DNA from: Bacteroidota bacterium
Lineage (GTDB): Bacteria; Bacteroidota; Bacteroidia; Bacteroidales; JAAUTT01
Length of the DNA stretch: 64,000 nt
Assembly (NCBI GenBank): GCA_021779665.1
Contig: JAJYAG010000003.1
Coordinates: forward strand, 31,863 to 95,862
Direction of reading: 5' to 3'
A model generated the notes under the pieces. That model made no database searches. It was given only the letters and a program-made list of their open reading frames with translations, and was not told the origin of the DNA. The number at the start of each line of letters is the position of its first letter. The first letter of the stretch is position 1. Below, one piece after another: positions 44,912-54,381 of the stretch. Position numbers and translations under genes: made by a program.

Positions 44912-44945
44912 GAAAGGGCTGACCGGATTTCCAGTTGGCTCTTTC
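44912..44945 (+). terminator. Strong hairpin with short U-tract after susD
   Basis: GAAAGGGCTGACCGG (44912-44926) pairs with CCAGTTGGCTCTTTC (44931-44945), with one mismatch and three G-U pairs, over a 4-base loop. TTTAC and a T-rich stretch follow. It lies 26 bases after the SusD stop and may be a partial terminator that lowers expression of the sulfatase and hydrolase genes. Confidence 0.55.
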
Positions 44946-45048
44946 TTTACTAAACTTTGTCGTCTCAAAATTTAAATGGTTGAAGAATTTCTGCATACTC
45001 CTTTTCTGGTAAACATTCTTCGAAAAAGTAAAGCGAAAAAAAAATTTA

Positions 45049-46467
45049 ATGAAGAAAATGTATTTTTTCTTTTTTGCTGCGACTCCTTTTATAAACGTTA
45101 TGAGTCAGGCAAAAGAACGCCCAAATGTAATCCTGATCTTTCCCGATCAGATGCGCTTCGATGCCTTGGGATGCACGGGAAATCCCGATGTTAAAACTCC
45201 CAATATCGACAGGTTTGCTGGTGAAGGAATGTTGCTTAAAAATACCTTTTCGAATACTCCGGTAAGCGGTCCCGCAAGGGCTGATATTCTTACAGGGCGA
45301 TATGCCCATAAAAACGGTCTCGTAGCCAACGATCTCAGGTTAAAAGAATCGGAAGTTACAATCGCCGAGATTCTTGGAAAGAAGGGCTATGAAACTGGAT
45401 TTATCGGTAAATGGCACCTGGACGGAGGTCCTAAAGATCCGGGATATATCCCCCCTCAACGCCGGCAGGGTTTTGAATACTGGGCAGCCAACGAATGTAA
45501 TCACAAACATTTTAAAAGCAGCTATTTCAGAAACGATAGCGTTCCGATTCCTATAAGTGAATTTGAAACAAAAGCATGGACCGTCGAGGCCATTAATTTT
45601 CTTGAGAAAAGATCATCACGGCCATTTTTTCTTACCATTGCTATGGGACCGCCTCACGATCCCTATAAAGCTCCCGAAGAGTTTCGTAATCTTTACGATA
45701 CATCAAAGTTGACCATGCGTCCCAATTGGGTGAAAGGAGTAAAAAACGGAAGCAAGGAAGATCTGGCAGAGTATTATGGAATGATCTCCGCTATCGACGC
45801 TGAATTTGGCAGGTTAATGCAAGAGCTGGAAAATCATCATCTTCGAAAAAACACCATTATTCTTTTCATCTCCGACCATGGCGATATGCTGGGCTCCCAT
45901 GGAAGGGTTTTCAAACGGCAGCCCTGGGAAGAATCGGTAAGGGTTCCGGGAATCATCTCATGGCCAGGTAAAATACCGGATGGCAAAATTTGTAATGCAT
46001 TGTTTTCCACGGTGGACTTTATGCCAACGCTGCTCGACTTCTGTGCTGTTGATATTCCTGACGAAGTTCAGGGAGTCAGCCTAAAAAAATCTATTTTGAA
46101 CAATGCGCCAGGGCCTGAGGTTGTTTATTTCAGTATTTACGGACCTTGCAAATGGCAGAGTGTGGAGAGCGGATGGAGAGGAATCCGCACCCATAGGTAT
46201 AAATATGCCACCTTCGAAAACAAGCCCTGGATTTTGTACGATTTGGAATCCGATCCTTTTGAAACGAATAACCTTATTGATAATCCTGTTTACAGGGAAT
46301 TGCAGCATAAGATGCACGCTGACCTCTTATTATGCATGAAAAAAACAGGAGACTCGTGGAATAATAACTGGACTTATCCGTTTGCCGATAATTTTGAGCT
46401 GATAAAAGCGCCCTTTTATTCGGTAAAGGAATTCTTCGAATGGAAAGAGAAACAGCCAAACCTTTAA
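45049..46467 (+). CDS. Serine-type sulfatase, secreted
   Basis: The signal peptide ends near INVMSQA. The alkaline-phosphatase-like fold includes metal-binding IFPDQMRFDALGC, the signature loop S73-G-P-A-R (in TPVSGPARADILTG), FIGKWHLDGG with Lys and His, and the metal site SDHGDMLGSHG. The residue to be converted to formylglycine is Ser73, not Cys. A serine-type sulfatase needs the anaerobic radical-SAM maturase (anSME), not an FGE. The 472-residue length is normal for family S1. It likely removes sulfate from oligosaccharides of the SusCD substrate. A second candidate upstream start exists, but the signal peptide fits the ATG chosen here. Confidence 0.93.
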   Translation: MKKMYFFFFAATPFINVMSQAKERPNVILIFPDQMRFDALGCTGNPDVKTPNIDRFAGEGMLLKNTFSNTPVSGPARADILTGRYAHKNGLVANDLRLKESEVTIAEILGKKGYETGFIGKWHLDGGPKDPGYIPPQRRQGFEYWAANECNHKHFKSSYFRNDSVPIPISEFETKAWTVEAINFLEKRSSRPFFLTIAMGPPHDPYKAPEEFRNLYDTSKLTMRPNWVKGVKNGSKEDLAEYYGMISAIDAEFGRLMQELENHHLRKNTIILFISDHGDMLGSHGRVFKRQPWEESVRVPGIISWPGKIPDGKICNALFSTVDFMPTLLDFCAVDIPDEVQGVSLKKSILNNAPGPEVVYFSIYGPCKWQSVESGWRGIRTHRYKYATFENKPWILYDLESDPFETNNLIDNPVYRELQHKMHADLLLCMKKTGDSWNNNWTYPFADNFELIKAPFYSVKEFFEWKEKQPNL

Positions 46468-46558
46468 TTCCGGTACCGTTCCCGCTGATTTAATTGGAGT
46501 TCAGTTAAAAACCTGAGCTTGGAATGACTATTTTTCTCTTAAAAATAAGCAACTACTA

Positions 46559-48253
46559 ATGAAAACTAAAAGACATTTTTTTTCACGTTTGGCAATGTGT
46601 ATAACCGGGTGCTTTCTTTTTTTAGGATGTCACACTGGTTCCAATACCGAAACAATTGTACTCACTAAAGCCGATTACCTCGACCGTATCAAGGCCATGT
46701 GGACCGCCCAGCTGGTTGCCGTGCATATGGGATGGGATTTTGAACATAAACCTGCCGCTGTAAAGGATATTTCCGGATACACTGATAACCGCTTGAAAGC
46801 TATTCAAGTAAACGGCGGCGCCGAAGTCGACGACGACTGGTACTACGAAATGGTTGCCCTGGCCGGTTTTGAGAAGTATGGCTACGATATGACTGTGGAT
46901 GAGCTGGGTCAGCAGTGGCTCGACTATAATATGGGTACCTGGGGTTCGGCATTTTACACCCGGCAGGCCCTGCTGAAGGGACTGAAAGGTTCGGAGGCTG
47001 GCCACCCGAAAAACAACCGTATGTGGTTTACTGTGGGAAACCAGAACCGGAGCGATCTGTATGCTATGTTTTCACCTGCCATGCCTAATCTCACTGCTAA
47101 AATTTCGCGCGAGCTGGGGCATGTGAATTCGTATGCCGAAGGTACTGACGGCGGTATCCTCATAGGAGTGCTCGAGAGCATGGCTTTTTACGAGAAAGAT
47201 CCGAAACAGCTGATGAAACAGGCTGTACAGGTGCTCGATCCGTCAGCTCCGCATCGTCAGTGCTTCGAAATGATCATCAGCATGGGCGAAAGCGGTAAAA
47301 CATGGCAGGAAACGGCTAAAGCCGTTGAAGAAAAGTGGGGCATAGAATATCCGGGCACCAACAGTGCCGTCTGGAATGCTGGCTTTGCAGGTGTTGCCAT
47401 CTGGTTTGGCGATGGCGATTTCTTGAAATCAGTAAACATCGCTTATCAGGCCTCCGATTTCAGCGATGCCGACTGCCAGGCTGCCAATGTAGCCACCATC
47501 CTTGCTGCCATGCATGGTTCTAAAGCGCTGCCTGCCGAGCTGGTATCAGTTTTTAATAACCGCATCAAGGGTAAAAACCTTGGTTTTATGGAGCTGATTG
47601 CTCCCGTTGACGAAAATCTGGATACCCTGGCCATGCGGACAATGAGAATCGGTCTGCAGGTGCTTCAGGCCAATGGAGCAAAAATAAACGGAGAGAACAT
47701 CGAAATTCCGGTTCAAAAAAGTATGGTTACCCTCCCGGCAGAGCGGTTTCATCCCAATGAATTTACACAATGGTGGAATCCCGACTGGAAGCTCGACCGC
47801 GCCGGGTTTGGTGCGCCGGGTGGCGGTGTGCGTGGCGTTCGCGGCGGCACCTTTCTCGATGGCGATATCTTATCCACCTATCCCCGCGACGAAATACGCG
47901 GTGTGAAGCTTTACAGGACCATGACGCTGGGTGAGTCGCCCAAATTGAAAGTTGAGGTAGCTGCCGACCCGGGACGTAAATGGAAGCTCAGCATCTTTGT
48001 GAACCATAAGAAAGTATTCGCCCAACTGGTTGATGGCGGCCCAGCCCTGGAATGGCCTGACATTAAACCCGAGGAGTACCCGCAGCCGCTGCATGAGTAC
48101 GAAAAGTCGGCTGCTGCCCGCAAATGGATACCTGTGGAAATTAATCTTACCGGTTACAAAAACCAGGAAGTAACCATTCGTCTGTATCAGGATATTTTAG
48201 TGCGCAACGGTTTCCCGGGAAATGCCTACTGGCGGAATTTAACAGTGAATTAG
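46559..48253 (+). CDS. ADP-ribosylglycohydrolase-fold lipoprotein of a PUL
   Basis: The lipobox is FLGC near residue 24. The first 350 residues match the ADP-ribosylglycohydrolase fold: an N-terminal acidic cluster Asp91-Asp92-Asp93 (GGAEVDDDWYYE) at the position of the TDDT metal motif, EGTDGGILIGVLESMA near 203-218, and a C-terminal metal motif Asp303-x-Asp305 (FSDADCQAANVATILAAM). The usual Thr residues are replaced, and the last Thr by Cys306. A beta-rich C-terminal domain (about 400-564) is probably carbohydrate-binding. Because it is exported and sits between a sulfatase and a GH5, a carbohydrate role is more likely than protein de-ADP-ribosylation. The substrate is unknown. Confidence 0.8.
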   Translation: MKTKRHFFSRLAMCITGCFLFLGCHTGSNTETIVLTKADYLDRIKAMWTAQLVAVHMGWDFEHKPAAVKDISGYTDNRLKAIQVNGGAEVDDDWYYEMVALAGFEKYGYDMTVDELGQQWLDYNMGTWGSAFYTRQALLKGLKGSEAGHPKNNRMWFTVGNQNRSDLYAMFSPAMPNLTAKISRELGHVNSYAEGTDGGILIGVLESMAFYEKDPKQLMKQAVQVLDPSAPHRQCFEMIISMGESGKTWQETAKAVEEKWGIEYPGTNSAVWNAGFAGVAIWFGDGDFLKSVNIAYQASDFSDADCQAANVATILAAMHGSKALPAELVSVFNNRIKGKNLGFMELIAPVDENLDTLAMRTMRIGLQVLQANGAKINGENIEIPVQKSMVTLPAERFHPNEFTQWWNPDWKLDRAGFGAPGGGVRGVRGGTFLDGDILSTYPRDEIRGVKLYRTMTLGESPKLKVEVAADPGRKWKLSIFVNHKKVFAQLVDGGPALEWPDIKPEEYPQPLHEYEKSAAARKWIPVEINLTGYKNQEVTIRLYQDILVRNGFPGNAYWRNLTVN

Positions 48254-48263
48254 ATTTAATACG

Positions 48264-49649
48264 ATGAAAAACAAAACCTTATTAATCAACATATTGTTGT
48301 TGTTGTTTACCATTTTCGCCTGTAAAAAAGAATCGCCGGAAGATAGCCAATCAAAGGCCGATGTTTCAACAGGTGAGGTGACCGATTTAACCGGCTGGTC
48401 TGCCATTATCGGAGGAGAGGTTAAGGTGCAGTCCGACCTGATCATTATCTCGAAAGGTATATGCTGGAAACAAGGTTCCAGTCCTACCATCAACGATTTC
48501 AAAACCAATGCAGGAGAAGGACAGGGTACTTTCCAAAGTCTTATCAAAGGGCTCACATATAGTACAACCTATTATGCACGTGCGTATGCAACTACCAAAT
48601 CGGGTACCACCTACGGGCCGGAAATATCCTTTACGACTTTGAGCAAGACAGCCCGTACTGGTTTCAGGGTTTGCGGCACTAAAGTATATGACCCTCAGGG
48701 AAAAGAGTTTGTCGTAAAGGGGGTAAATGTCGGAGGCCCCGGCTGGAGCTGGAATGAGACAACTACCGCCCAGTTTGAATTCATAGTGAATAAATGGAAG
48801 TTTAATACCATACGGCTTTGTGTGAAAGGAGGGCCGGATCCCGATAGTTATATATCATTTTTATGTGCCGAATCAAAATTTCCGGAATATCAGTACACAA
48901 CGTTCGGCACTCTCCGCGAGATTATAAAGAAATATACCGATGCTAAAACTGTAGTTTTGATTTCGTGGCACAAGGTGGGTGGGTTGTACACAAACTTCGA
49001 CTGTGCTGCTTCCTGGTGGAAAACAATTGCCCGTGAGTACAAAGACAACCCTTATGTATGGTTCGATATGTTTAACGAGCCTCAGGTGAGCTCCAACGAA
49101 ACCTGGAAAAATACTTTTCAGGAGATGACAGATCAGATACGATCAACAGGTAACACCAATATAATTGTGGCAACCGGGAACTGGTGGGGACAGGATGCAA
49201 ACGACTGGAACTGCGCCAATGTTTCGGAGAGCAAAAGTGCGCTTTTGAGTCAGCGGTTGAACGACCCGGCTGATAATATTGTGTATGCATTTCATGCCTA
49301 CGATCAATGGACACAATGCCAGGGCAAAATGGACGATTTTCTGGATCGGCTGATTGCAAAAGGCAAATGCGTAATTGTTGGCGAATATGGCGTCTTCAAT
49401 AATAACGATGTGAGCAGTGTGGTTGAAATTACGCTGTCGGCGGTAGCCCCCCGCAAAATTGGCCGTATTGCCTGGGCTTGGTGGGGTGGCGATAAAAACG
49501 ACCTTACCACAGGAGGCAACGGTGGCGGACAGAACACTCAGTACGATGAAAACGGAAATGCTACTAACCTGACAGCCTTTGGAAGTAAAGTGTGGACTGA
49601 TTTAAGAATTGTCGAAACTCTCTCTGAGATACCTGCAGATTGCAAGTAG
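48264..49649 (+). CDS. GH5 glycoside hydrolase lipoprotein with N-terminal FN3-like domain
   Basis: The lipobox is TIFAC near residue 20. Residues about 35-125 form an FN3-like or Ig-like domain (EVTDLTGWSAIIGGEV, LTYSTTYYARAYATTKSGTT), probably a spacer. The GH5 barrel follows: VKGVNVGGPGWSW, catalytic acid/base Glu272 in DMFNEPQ, and nucleophile Glu374 in VGEYG. The family cuts beta-1,4-glucan, -mannan, xylan or related chains; the subfamily cannot be assigned here. It starts ten bases after the previous gene, so the two are cotranscribed. It is likely a surface endo-enzyme feeding the SusCD pair with STN/ECF control. Confidence 0.9.
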   Translation: MKNKTLLINILLLLFTIFACKKESPEDSQSKADVSTGEVTDLTGWSAIIGGEVKVQSDLIIISKGICWKQGSSPTINDFKTNAGEGQGTFQSLIKGLTYSTTYYARAYATTKSGTTYGPEISFTTLSKTARTGFRVCGTKVYDPQGKEFVVKGVNVGGPGWSWNETTTAQFEFIVNKWKFNTIRLCVKGGPDPDSYISFLCAESKFPEYQYTTFGTLREIIKKYTDAKTVVLISWHKVGGLYTNFDCAASWWKTIAREYKDNPYVWFDMFNEPQVSSNETWKNTFQEMTDQIRSTGNTNIIVATGNWWGQDANDWNCANVSESKSALLSQRLNDPADNIVYAFHAYDQWTQCQGKMDDFLDRLIAKGKCVIVGEYGVFNNNDVSSVVEITLSAVAPRKIGRIAWAWWGGDKNDLTTGGNGGGQNTQYDENGNATNLTAFGSKVWTDLRIVETLSEIPADCK

Positions 49650-49801
49650 TAGCTGATATACCTAAAAAAGTAATATAATGTTAGGATTTCTTGTGTTGGG
49701 TTGCGTATCACATTTCCACATGATTTTAAGCATATTAAATCGGTGAACTTTATTTTATTTTAGCGTTAATACAACTACATAATAGCTAATTCAGTATTGT
49801 T

Positions 49802-50767
49802 ATGAGTAAATTGGCTGTAATTGCGCTGGGAGGCAATGCCCTCCTGAGAGATAATCAAAGTGGCACGATTGACGAGCAGGAACAAAATACACTCGAAACC
49901 CTCGAGAACCTTGTATTTTTGTTAAAAGACGGTTATAACATTGTGATAACCCATGGAAACGGCCCGCAGGTTGGCAATATTCTTATGCAGAACGATGCCG
50001 GGGAGTCAGTGTACAACATCCCGCAAATGCCGCTTGATGTTTGCGTTGCGCTTTCGCAGGGAAGTATCGGCTACATGATCGAGCGTATGATGCACATGGT
50101 TTTGCATAAACATAACCTGCCTCATGAGGTAGTTACCCTTGTTACAATGGCAGTTGTTGATAATAACGATGAGGCGTTTAAAAATCCTTCGAAAAGAGTA
50201 GGTAAAATTTATAACGAAGAACAGAAGAATGAACTTACCGAAAAGAAAGGCTGGATTTTCAAGGAAGAACAAAAATCGCAGGGAGGCTGGCGCCGTGTGG
50301 TACCATCACCTAAGCCCATTGCCATTATGAATGAAAAAGTTGTCGAAACCATGGCCCGCCAGGGAACCATCGTGATAGCCTCGGGTGGTGGCGGTATTCC
50401 CGTCTATATCGACGAGGTAGGGAATGTTCGTCCTGCCGAAGCTGTAATTGACAAGGATCTGGCATCGTCGTTACTGGCCTCGCACATCAAAGCCGACGAA
50501 TTCTATATTTTAACTGACGTTCCTTACATCTATCTCAATTACAAAAAACCCGACCAGCAAATTCTTGAATTCCTCGACCGGAACGATGCTCAGAAATACC
50601 TCGATGCCGGCGTGTTCGGAGAAGGAAGTATGGCACCAAAAATCCGGGCAGCTATTCAATTTATCGAAAACGGTGGTCAGAAAAGCGTTATTACAGAAGC
50701 CACCAAGCTCGAAGATAAAAAGTATGGCTCCAAAATAACCATGGAGTACGAGGACGATAGGAGATAA
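49802..50767 (+). CDS. arcC: Carbamate kinase
   Basis: 321 residues matching carbamate kinase: LAVIALGGNALLRDNQSGTI at the N-terminus, VITHGNGPQVGN near 52-63, GGWRRVVPSPKP near 161-172, IASGGGGIPVY near 195, and EAVIDKDLASSLLA near 215. The enzyme interconverts carbamoyl phosphate and ADP with carbamate and ATP, usually at the end of arginine deiminase or purine-derived pathways. No arginine deiminase or ornithine carbamoyltransferase gene is nearby, so its metabolic partner must be encoded elsewhere. The C-terminal tail ITMEYEDDRR adds a few residues beyond the usual 310. Confidence 0.93.
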   Translation: MSKLAVIALGGNALLRDNQSGTIDEQEQNTLETLENLVFLLKDGYNIVITHGNGPQVGNILMQNDAGESVYNIPQMPLDVCVALSQGSIGYMIERMMHMVLHKHNLPHEVVTLVTMAVVDNNDEAFKNPSKRVGKIYNEEQKNELTEKKGWIFKEEQKSQGGWRRVVPSPKPIAIMNEKVVETMARQGTIVIASGGGGIPVYIDEVGNVRPAEAVIDKDLASSLLASHIKADEFYILTDVPYIYLNYKKPDQQILEFLDRNDAQKYLDAGVFGEGSMAPKIRAAIQFIENGGQKSVITEATKLEDKKYGSKITMEYEDDRR

Positions 50768-50825
50768 CTTCCCGGCACTTGTTTTTAGGAGGTTAGAAAC
50801 TACGCCTTCATTCAAGGTTCTGTTT

Positions 50826-50860
50826 TTTGAAACTTTTATTGGGGTTGCCGAGTAAAATTG
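50826..50860 (+). promoter_or_regulatory. Possible promoter of the short chemoreceptor gene
   Basis: TTTG at 50826-50829 and TAAAATTG at 50853-50860 (one mismatch to TAnnTTTG) are separated by 23 bases, the same spacing as at mfd. The ATG is at 50883. Confidence 0.35.
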
Positions 50861-50882
50861 AACATCAAAAAGCACACTGAGA

Positions 50883-52001
50883 ATGAAAGAAATATTAATT
50901 ATGTGGGGCGTAGCTTTTGCCCTGTTGCCTTTGGTTTTGTTTGCAAGCAGCCGGCATTTCGGAAAGTCAATCACAGGTTTTATGGGTAAGGTTACCGGGG
51001 CTATGAGCTTGTTCTATTGTGCTTTATTTTTCACAATCGGTAAAATTGGAATCATTCATGCATTGTGGGCCATACCAGTTACTTATGGCTTGGGTAGAAT
51101 TGCGAATATGGTGATGGTCAGAATGGTTGCGAAACCATTATCAAGTGCTATTAATAATATTAACCGACTGGCAGACGGACAATTAAACGTCGAAGTTGAC
51201 TCCGGTCTCATGAAAAATAAAACTGACCTTGGCGATTTAACCCGATCAGTGAATATGCTTGCAGAGAAACTTAATATCATAGTAAGTAAAATGGATCAGA
51301 GTACTGAAGAGCTGGCTCTGATCAGCGGTCAGATGAGAGAAACCTCTGACCAGCTTTCGGCAGGAAGCTCCGAGCAGGCAAGTTCTGCAGAAGAAGTTTC
51401 GTCGTCGATGGAGCAGATGGTTTCGGCGATTATGGAAAACACCACAAATGCAAAGGAAACGGAGAAAATTGCCCTGATTGCCGCCCGCGATGCCGCTAAA
51501 GTGAGGCAGGCATCCTCTGAGAGTATCAATTCAGTGAAACTTATTTCCGAGAAAATTCTGATTATAAACGATATTGCTTTTCAAACCAATATTCTGGCAT
51601 TGAACGCTGCCGTTGAAGCGGCGCGTGCCGGTGAAGCAGGCAAAGGCTTTGCAGTTGTTGCGTCGGAAGTTCGTAAGCTGGCCGAAAGAAGTAAACTGGC
51701 GGCAGATGAGATTAATGTTCTTTCCAGGAAAAGCGAATCTCTGAATGCGGAAACAGAAGAATTGCTGAATGAAATGATTCCGGCAATTGAAAAAACTGCA
51801 CGTTTGGTTCAGGAAATAACAGCTGCAAGTATGGAGCAAAATTCAGGTGCAAATATGGTAAACACTACCTTGCAGCAACTTAATCAGGTAACGCAGCAAA
51901 ATGCGGCAACTTCAGAGGAGATGGCAGCGAGTGCCGAACATCTGAACGAACAATCGAGAACACTCCAGGAAATCCTTTCTTTTTTTGAAAAAAGGAAGTA
52001 G
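50883..52001 (+). CDS. Methyl-accepting chemotaxis-type protein lacking a periplasmic sensor domain
   Basis: Two hydrophobic stretches near residues 5-22 and 38-75 are joined by a short loop, so there is no periplasmic ligand domain. A HAMP-like linker follows ([20 protein letters not shown], about 79-130), then a full cytoplasmic signalling hairpin with tip [17 protein letters not shown] near 233-249 and [18 protein letters not shown]. Such receptors probably sense a membrane, redox or cytoplasmic cue. The length is 372 against about 525 for the receptor at 9341. No che genes are nearby. Confidence 0.88.
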   Translation: MKEILIMWGVAFALLPLVLFASSRHFGKSITGFMGKVTGAMSLFYCALFFTIGKIGIIHALWAIPVTYGLGRIANMVMVRMVAKPLSSAINNINRLADGQLNVEVDSGLMKNKTDLGDLTRSVNMLAEKLNIIVSKMDQSTEELALISGQMRETSDQLSAGSSEQASSAEEVSSSMEQMVSAIMENTTNAKETEKIALIAARDAAKVRQASSESINSVKLISEKILIINDIAFQTNILALNAAVEAARAGEAGKGFAVVASEVRKLAERSKLAADEINVLSRKSESLNAETEELLNEMIPAIEKTARLVQEITAASMEQNSGANMVNTTLQQLNQVTQQNAATSEEMAASAEHLNEQSRTLQEILSFFEKRK

Positions 52002-52092
52002 CCGCTTGAGAGTTTCTGTTAATTAAAATGAGCAGGACCTAAGTGAAATAGAAATTTTACCTCATTACAAAATTATTCACATTCACCTCATA

Positions 52093-53469
52093 TTAATTAA
52101 AGCTGTCTTTCAGGTCGAGCATTACAACCATCGCAGCCATAGTGGCGCATCCCAGCTGCAATTCTCTGAAGGAGATTTTTTCGAATGTATCGTTTGCCGA
52201 ATGATGGAATTCAAAATAACGTTGAGGTTCAGGAATGAGGTTCATAAGTGGAACATGCAACTCACCTAAAAAACGGATATCAGTTCCTCCGCCACCATTT
52301 CTGAACAGTTTTACTCCATAAGGCTCAAACAGTGGCTTTATATCTAAAAACCCGGCAAACTGTTTATCGCTGGCCGAACAACCGAAACCTACAGGCATTG
52401 CTCCACCGCTGTCCGATTCAATGGCCGCATAAATCTTTTCGTTACGTTCTTTAACCCATTGGGCATATCTTTGTCCGCCAACCTGGTACATTTCCTCGTC
52501 CATAAACAATACTACCCGGATGGTCCTTTTTGTTTTTATACCGAGGGTCTTAATTATACGCAATACTTCCATACTGTGCATACATCCGGCTCCGTCGTCG
52601 TGAGCGCCTTCGCCAACATCCCAGCTGTCTATATGTCCCCCAACTGTAATAATCTCTTCTGGTCTTTCTGATCCCCTGATTTCTGCAATTACATTATACG
52701 ATTTTTCATTGGGAGGCACCGAACACCAGGTTTTCATAGAAACTTCAACTCTGGGATTTTCCTTCAGCTGCTTACTTAAGTTTTCAGCTTCAATGGTGCT
52801 GATGGCCACGGCTGGTATTTTTGGAATTGAATCCACATAACGCATAATTCCGGTGTGCGGGTATTCGCTTAAACTGTTGGAAAGTGATCTTACAAGTGTT
52901 CCGCAGGCTCCATAATAGGCAGCTTTTTCAGCGCCGTTAAAACGTTGGCTGCCAGCCTTGCCATATTGTCTTCCAGGACTCATATCCATCGGGTCCATCG
53001 CTAAATTGAAAAATACAATCTTTCCCTGTATTTTTTCCCGACCAATCTTTGCTAATTCTTCTATTCCCTGAACCTCTATCACCTGAGCCCGGATTCCTTT
53101 GTCGCCGGTGCCAATTGATCCTCCTAAGGCTAATCCGGGTATTTTCCTTCGCTTTCCGTCGGCAATAATTTCAATCTCTTCTTTTTTGCCGCGCAACCAT
53201 CTTTTTGCTGTTACTTCCTGAAGGTAAACTGTATCGGCAACCGGCAGCAGTTTCTGATACATCAGATGCACTGCTTTTAAAGAGCCTTCTGAACCCGCCA
53301 GACGGTGCGGCGCTTCTTTACAAAGCTGTTTCAGTACATTATACGACCAGGTGTTGGTTAATGCTTCGCGGTAAATGCGCGAAATAAGAACGGAATCAGG
53401 TTCCTGCGAAAATAATTCTGACGATGCTGTTAAGGCCAGAAAAAGGCAAAGGGATTTAAAAACTTTCAT
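52093..53469 (-). CDS. M28-family zinc aminopeptidase with PA-type domain, secreted
   Basis: The signal peptide ends near SELFSQ. The catalytic M28 domain is seen at GGHIDSWDVGEGAHDDGAG near 276-294 (His and Asp zinc ligands), FMDEEMYQVGG (Glu ligand and general base), SDSGG, and the last His in FEFHHSANDTF. Residues about 125-240 form the protease-associated insert that usually caps the active site. It should act on peptides in the periplasm or outside the cell. The length (458) is typical. It is convergent with the MCP gene and codirectional with the LigB-type gene. Confidence 0.92.
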   Translation of the reverse strand: MKVFKSLCLFLALTASSELFSQEPDSVLISRIYREALTNTWSYNVLKQLCKEAPHRLAGSEGSLKAVHLMYQKLLPVADTVYLQEVTAKRWLRGKKEEIEIIADGKRRKIPGLALGGSIGTGDKGIRAQVIEVQGIEELAKIGREKIQGKIVFFNLAMDPMDMSPGRQYGKAGSQRFNGAEKAAYYGACGTLVRSLSNSLSEYPHTGIMRYVDSIPKIPAVAISTIEAENLSKQLKENPRVEVSMKTWCSVPPNEKSYNVIAEIRGSERPEEIITVGGHIDSWDVGEGAHDDGAGCMHSMEVLRIIKTLGIKTKRTIRVVLFMDEEMYQVGGQRYAQWVKERNEKIYAAIESDSGGAMPVGFGCSASDKQFAGFLDIKPLFEPYGVKLFRNGGGGTDIRFLGELHVPLMNLIPEPQRYFEFHHSANDTFEKISFRELQLGCATMAAMVVMLDLKDSFN

Positions 53470-53548
53470 AGGTTAAGTTTGAAAGCTTCAAATCTAATGA
53501 TTTTAGTTATTTTTTGAGTTTAATTTCGGCCCTGTTTCATTCAATAAT

Positions 53549-54313
53549 TCAATTTTCAACCATAAAGCTGGTCATTGAAATGGCTCCCATGGTTACTTCT
53601 TCACAAAAGAAGCTGATATTGGAATGTGGATTTGCCATACCAAGAATGTAAAGCATTGGCAGGTAATGCTCCGGAGTCGGTATTGAAAGACCAGCCTGAG
53701 GCAGATTATCGTAATTTATTAAGGCATCAAAATCGTGACTGGTAATTTTTTTCTTCACAAGTTCATCGAATTCCTGGGCCCAGGGATATGCCTCGTCAGC
53801 CCATTTTATTTTTCCGAGATTATGCACAATGTTACCTGAGCCAACCACCATGATATTTTGGGTTCTCAGATATTTCAACTGTTCGCCGAGTTCAAAGTGT
53901 TGTTTGGGAGTAAGATTATTCGAGATACTTAGTTGAATTACCGGTATTTCAGCATCGGGGAACATCTGTCTAAGAATGGACCAGCTGCCATGATCGAGCC
54001 CCCACCTGAGGTCGGGCTTTATTTTGTTATGGGTGTGTTTACATATTTCTTCTGCCAGCATTGGATTTCCCGGAGAAGGATACTGTATCTGGCTCAGCTC
54101 GTCAGGGAAACCATAAAAATCGTGAATAGTGCGGGGCTCGTCCATGGCTGTAACCATAGGTTCCTGAGTGGTCCAGTGAGCCGAGATACATACGATGCTT
54201 TTGGGTTGCTGGAGTTTGGCTCCCAGTTGTTCCCATTCCAGGCTGAATTCATTAGTTTCCAATGCATTCATTGGGTTGCCGTGGCCTATGAAAAGAGCCG
54301 GATATAGCGCCAT
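53549..54313 (-). CDS. LigB/DODA-type extradiol ring-cleavage dioxygenase family (YgiD-like)
   Basis: 254 residues. Metal ligands of the extradiol class III family are visible: His11 in FIGHGNP, His46 in ISAHW, WGLDHGSW near 104-110, and GNIVHNLG. The C-terminal part has PTPEHYLPMLY and MGAISMTSF. YgiD of E. coli is a zinc-containing 4,5-DOPA dioxygenase. In Bacteroidota the physiological substrate is unknown. It is transcribed away from the T9SS substrate gene, and its terminator region was not resolved. No ring-cleavage pathway genes are nearby, so it may not be part of a catabolic operon. Confidence 0.9.
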   Translation of the reverse strand: MALYPALFIGHGNPMNALETNEFSLEWEQLGAKLQQPKSIVCISAHWTTQEPMVTAMDEPRTIHDFYGFPDELSQIQYPSPGNPMLAEEICKHTHNKIKPDLRWGLDHGSWSILRQMFPDAEIPVIQLSISNNLTPKQHFELGEQLKYLRTQNIMVVGSGNIVHNLGKIKWADEAYPWAQEFDELVKKKITSHDFDALINYDNLPQAGLSIPTPEHYLPMLYILGMANPHSNISFFCEEVTMGAISMTSFMVEN

Positions 54314-54381
54314 AGTGTTTGTATTAGAGTTTTATAAATTTAACTTTTTTCAGGCACTTAGCCAAATACACGGGAGCTTTT

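Noticed and set aside
44976..45194. Small ORF overlapping the sulfatase start
   Set aside because: Different frame from the sulfatase, no recognisable domain, and it overlaps the signal peptide coding region.
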